50,414 nucleotides of DNA from JAVDCA01 sp035293985 (lineage in GTDB: Bacteria > Pseudomonadota > Alphaproteobacteria > Rhizobiales > Xanthobacteraceae). The position numbers were made by a program, and so were the translations under genes. Shown here in pieces: positions 48,379-50,414 of this stretch (within the stretch, counting starts at the first letter, position 1; the number at the start of each line of letters is the position of its first letter). A model generated the notes under the pieces. That model was not told the DNA's origin. It saw only the letters and a program-made list of their open reading frames with translations, and did not search any database. The stretch lies in contig DATGLS010000001.1 in the NCBI GenBank assembly GCA_035293985.1, positions 1 through 50,414 of the forward strand, given 5' to 3'.

Positions 48379-50414
48379 TCACTCCGCGGCCGTGCGCGTC
48401 GCGGCACCTTCGGCGATGGCCGAGCATTCGGCCATCACGGCGGAGGCGCGCGCGATCGGGTTGGTGAAATAGAAATCCTCGACCGCCGAGCGTAGGGCGG
48501 CCTTGTCGGGCGTGCCGCCGCGGCCGGCGAGCTTCTCGACATCGGCTGGACTGCCGGGCGCGATCGCGTCGATCGACGCGAGATGGGGATGCGCGGCGAA
48601 AAGCGCGGTGCGCAGGCCGTTGAGCGAGTCGTAGGGCAGCTTGTGGCCGACGACGTCGGAGAGCGCGCGCAGGATCGCCCAGTCCTCGCGCGCATCGCCG
48701 GGCGGGAACGCGGCGCGGGCGCCCATCTGCACGCGACCTTCGGTGTTGACGTAGAGGCCGGACTTTTCCGTGTAGGCGGCGCCCGGCAGGATCACGTCGG
48801 CACGATGGGCGCCGCGGTCGCCGTGGGTGCCGATATAGACCGTGAAGGCGCCGGGCGCGATCTCCTGCTCGTCGGCACCAAGCAGGAAGAGCACGTCGAG
48901 CGCGCCGGCCGCCGCCATCGCGGGCGCCGTGAGCCCGCCCTCGCCCGGCACGAAGCCGATATCGAGGCCGCCGACGCGCGCGGCTGCGCTGTGCAGCACC
49001 GAAAAGCCGTTCCAGCCGTCCTTGACGGCGCCGAGCGCCATCGCGGCGCGTGCCGCGAGCGCCGCAACCGCAGCGCCGTCCGGCCGCGCCAGCGCGCCGG
49101 CGGCAAGCAGGACCAGCGGGGTCTTGGCGTCCTTGAGCACCTTGGTGAAATCGCCGCGACCGTCGGCCAATTCGGCGAGCGTCTCCGGGCCGGCGCCGAG
49201 ATACTGGTACGGATAGGTGAGATCCGCGCGCTCGCCGATCACGCCGATCGGGAACGGGCCGGCGCGCCAGCGCTTGCGGATGCGGGCGTTGAGCACCGCC
49301 GCCTCGCGGCGAGGGTTGGCGCCGATGATCAGCAGCGCGTCGGCCTTCTCGATGCCGGCTATCGTCGCGTTGAAGAGATAGGTTGCCCGGCCCCACGCAG
49401 GATCGAGCGCTTCGCCGTCCTGGCGACAGTCGATGTTCTTCGAGCCGAGCCGCGTCATCAGGTCCTTGAGCGCGAACATCTCCTCGACGCTCGCGAGATC
49501 GCCCGCGATCGCGCCGATGCGCGCCGGGTTGGCGCCCTTGAGCTTCGCCGCGATCGCCGCGAAGGCCTCGCTCCAAGAGGCCGGCCTGAGCGCGCCGTCG
49601 ACGCGCACATAGGGCTCATCGAGCCGCTGCACGCGCAGGCCGTCGACCACGTGGCGGGTCTTGTCGGAAATCCACTCCTCGTTCACGTCGTCGTTGGTGC
49701 GCGGCAGGATGCGCATCACCTCGCGGCCGCGCGTATCGACGCGGATCGCCGAGCCGAGCGCGTCCATCACGTCGATCGACTCGGTCTTGCCGAGCTCCCA
49801 CGGCCGCGCCACGAAGGCGTACGGCTTCGAGGTAAGGGCGCCGACCGGGCAGAGATCGACCACGTTGCCCTGGAGCTCCGACACCATCGCGCGCTCGAGA
49901 TAGGTCGTGATCTCCATGTCCTCGCCGCGGCCGATGGCACCCAATTCGGGCACGCCCGCGACCTCGGTCGCGAAGCGCACGCAGCGGGTGCACTGGATGC
50001 AGCGGTTCATCGAGGTCTTGACCAGCGCGCCCAGATACTTGTCCTCGACGGCGCGCTTGTTCTCCTGGAAACGGCTGGCGTCGACGCCGTAGGCCATCGA
50101 CTGGTCCTGCAGGTCGCACTCGCCGCCCTGGTCGCAGATCGGGCAGTCGAGCGGATGGTTGATCAGCAGGAACTCCATCACGCCTTCGCGCGCTTTGCGC
50201 ACCATCGGCGTGCGCGTGTTCACCTCCGGCGGCTCGCCTTTCGGCCCTGGACGGCAGTCGCGCACATTCCACGCACAGGAGGCGACCGGCTTCGGCGAGC
50301 CCTTTAGCTCGACCAGGCACATGCGGCAATTGCCGGCGATCGACAGCCGCTCATGGAAGCAGAAGCGCGGAATCTCCGCGCCCGCCGCCTCGCACGCCTG
50401 CAGCAGCGTGAACT
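48379..50414 (-). CDS. nuoG: NADH-quinone oxidoreductase subunit G, 5' end outside window
   Basis: Large electron-input subunit of complex I; 678 residues are visible and the N-terminus lies beyond the right edge. The visible part starts with the 2Fe-2S domain (RFCFHERLSIAGNCRMCLVE, then CAWNVRD). Next is the His-ligated cluster segment HPLDCPICDQGGECDLQDQS, then CIQCTRCVRFATEVAG for a 4Fe-4S cluster, and a molybdopterin-oxidoreductase-like domain without cofactor (LIIGANPRREAAVLNARIRK). Two bases separate it from nuoH. The window cuts the operon here; nuoA-F are expected to the right. Confidence 0.95.
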   Translation of the reverse strand, partial: FTLLQACEAAGAEIPRFCFHERLSIAGNCRMCLVELKGSPKPVASCAWNVRDCRPGPKGEPPEVNTRTPMVRKAREGVMEFLLINHPLDCPICDQGGECDLQDQSMAYGVDASRFQENKRAVEDKYLGALVKTSMNRCIQCTRCVRFATEVAGVPELGAIGRGEDMEITTYLERAMVSELQGNVVDLCPVGALTSKPYAFVARPWELGKTESIDVMDALGSAIRVDTRGREVMRILPRTNDDVNEEWISDKTRHVVDGLRVQRLDEPYVRVDGALRPASWSEAFAAIAAKLKGANPARIGAIAGDLASVEEMFALKDLMTRLGSKNIDCRQDGEALDPAWGRATYLFNATIAGIEKADALLIIGANPRREAAVLNARIRKRWRAGPFPIGVIGERADLTYPYQYLGAGPETLAELADGRGDFTKVLKDAKTPLVLLAAGALARPDGAAVAALAARAAMALGAVKDGWNGFSVLHSAAARVGGLDIGFVPGEGGLTAPAMAAAGALDVLFLLGADEQEIAPGAFTVYIGTHGDRGAHRADVILPGAAYTEKSGLYVNTEGRVQMGARAAFPPGDAREDWAILRALSDVVGHKLPYDSLNGLRTALFAAHPHLASIDAIAPGSPADVEKLAGRGGTPDKAALRSAVEDFYFTNPIARASAVMAECSAIAEGAATRTAAE

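Noticed and set aside
47273..49576. 767-residue version of NuoH
   Set aside because: The extra 400 residues are nuoG read in another frame; NuoH starts at 48376 with a ribosome site.

Overview
The window is a high-GC chromosomal segment from an alphaproteobacterium, most likely Hyphomicrobiales (Rhizobiales) of the Bradyrhizobium / Rhodopseudomonas / Xanthobacteraceae type. The pointers are the gene order (gltX-gltA, then lpxB-lpxI-lpxA-fabZ-lpxD-bamA-rseP-dxr-cdsA-uppS-frr-pyrH-tsf-rpsB; and nuoG-N, birA, rnj, mce, DUF1467, proS, lolC, lolD), a short editing-domain-less ProRS, DUF3551 proteins, an S2 protein with a C-terminal extension, a GTTC-N7-GTTC type LexA site, and several Rhizobiales-style palindromic repeats. 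This is inference from gene content; no 16S or tRNA gene is present.

Layout. 1-1650: the end of an integrative element (HNH protein cut by the window edge, a small helix-turn-helix/excisionase-like protein, a tyrosine integrase, and att-like repeats). 1642-2190: broken 3' remnant of an ABC-transporter substrate-binding gene. 2259-7142: glnS, divergently gltX, then gltA. 7220-21923: a long minus-strand block of envelope and translation genes (lipid A, outer-membrane assembly, isoprenoid and phospholipid precursors, ribosome recycling, UMP kinase, EF-Ts, S2), with many ATGA stop/start overlaps. 22185-26640: accessory region with two flavin hydroxylases (one is PobA), a VOC protein, an unknown secreted protein, and a decayed REP-associated transposase flanked by inverted REPs. 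26645-30130: dnaE. 30303-30463: a 32-residue membrane micro-protein behind a promoter that overlaps two LexA-type boxes. 31109-32928: two DUF3551 proteins and an FMN-dependent 2-hydroxy-acid oxidase. 32995-36465: lolD, lolC, proS. 36640-36835: a candidate small RNA ending in a strong intrinsic terminator. 36927-40541: DUF1467, mce, rnj, birA. 40603-50414: nuoN to nuoG on the minus strand, nuoG running off the right edge.

How the genes work together. The core blocks make aminoacyl-tRNAs, lipid A, the BAM and Lol outer-membrane machinery and respiratory complex I. The accessory region looks catabolic (4-hydroxybenzoate hydroxylation and a second ring hydroxylase). Most gaps longer than about 130 bases between genes contain palindromic repeat DNA of at least five kinds, often touching or supplying the stop codon of the neighbouring gene. 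The most interesting signal is the small SOS-type unit immediately upstream of dnaE: a near-consensus promoter, two opposed LexA boxes, a ribosome binding site and a 32-codon single-membrane-segment ORF, a layout that recalls DNA-damage-induced division inhibitors of other alphaproteobacteria.
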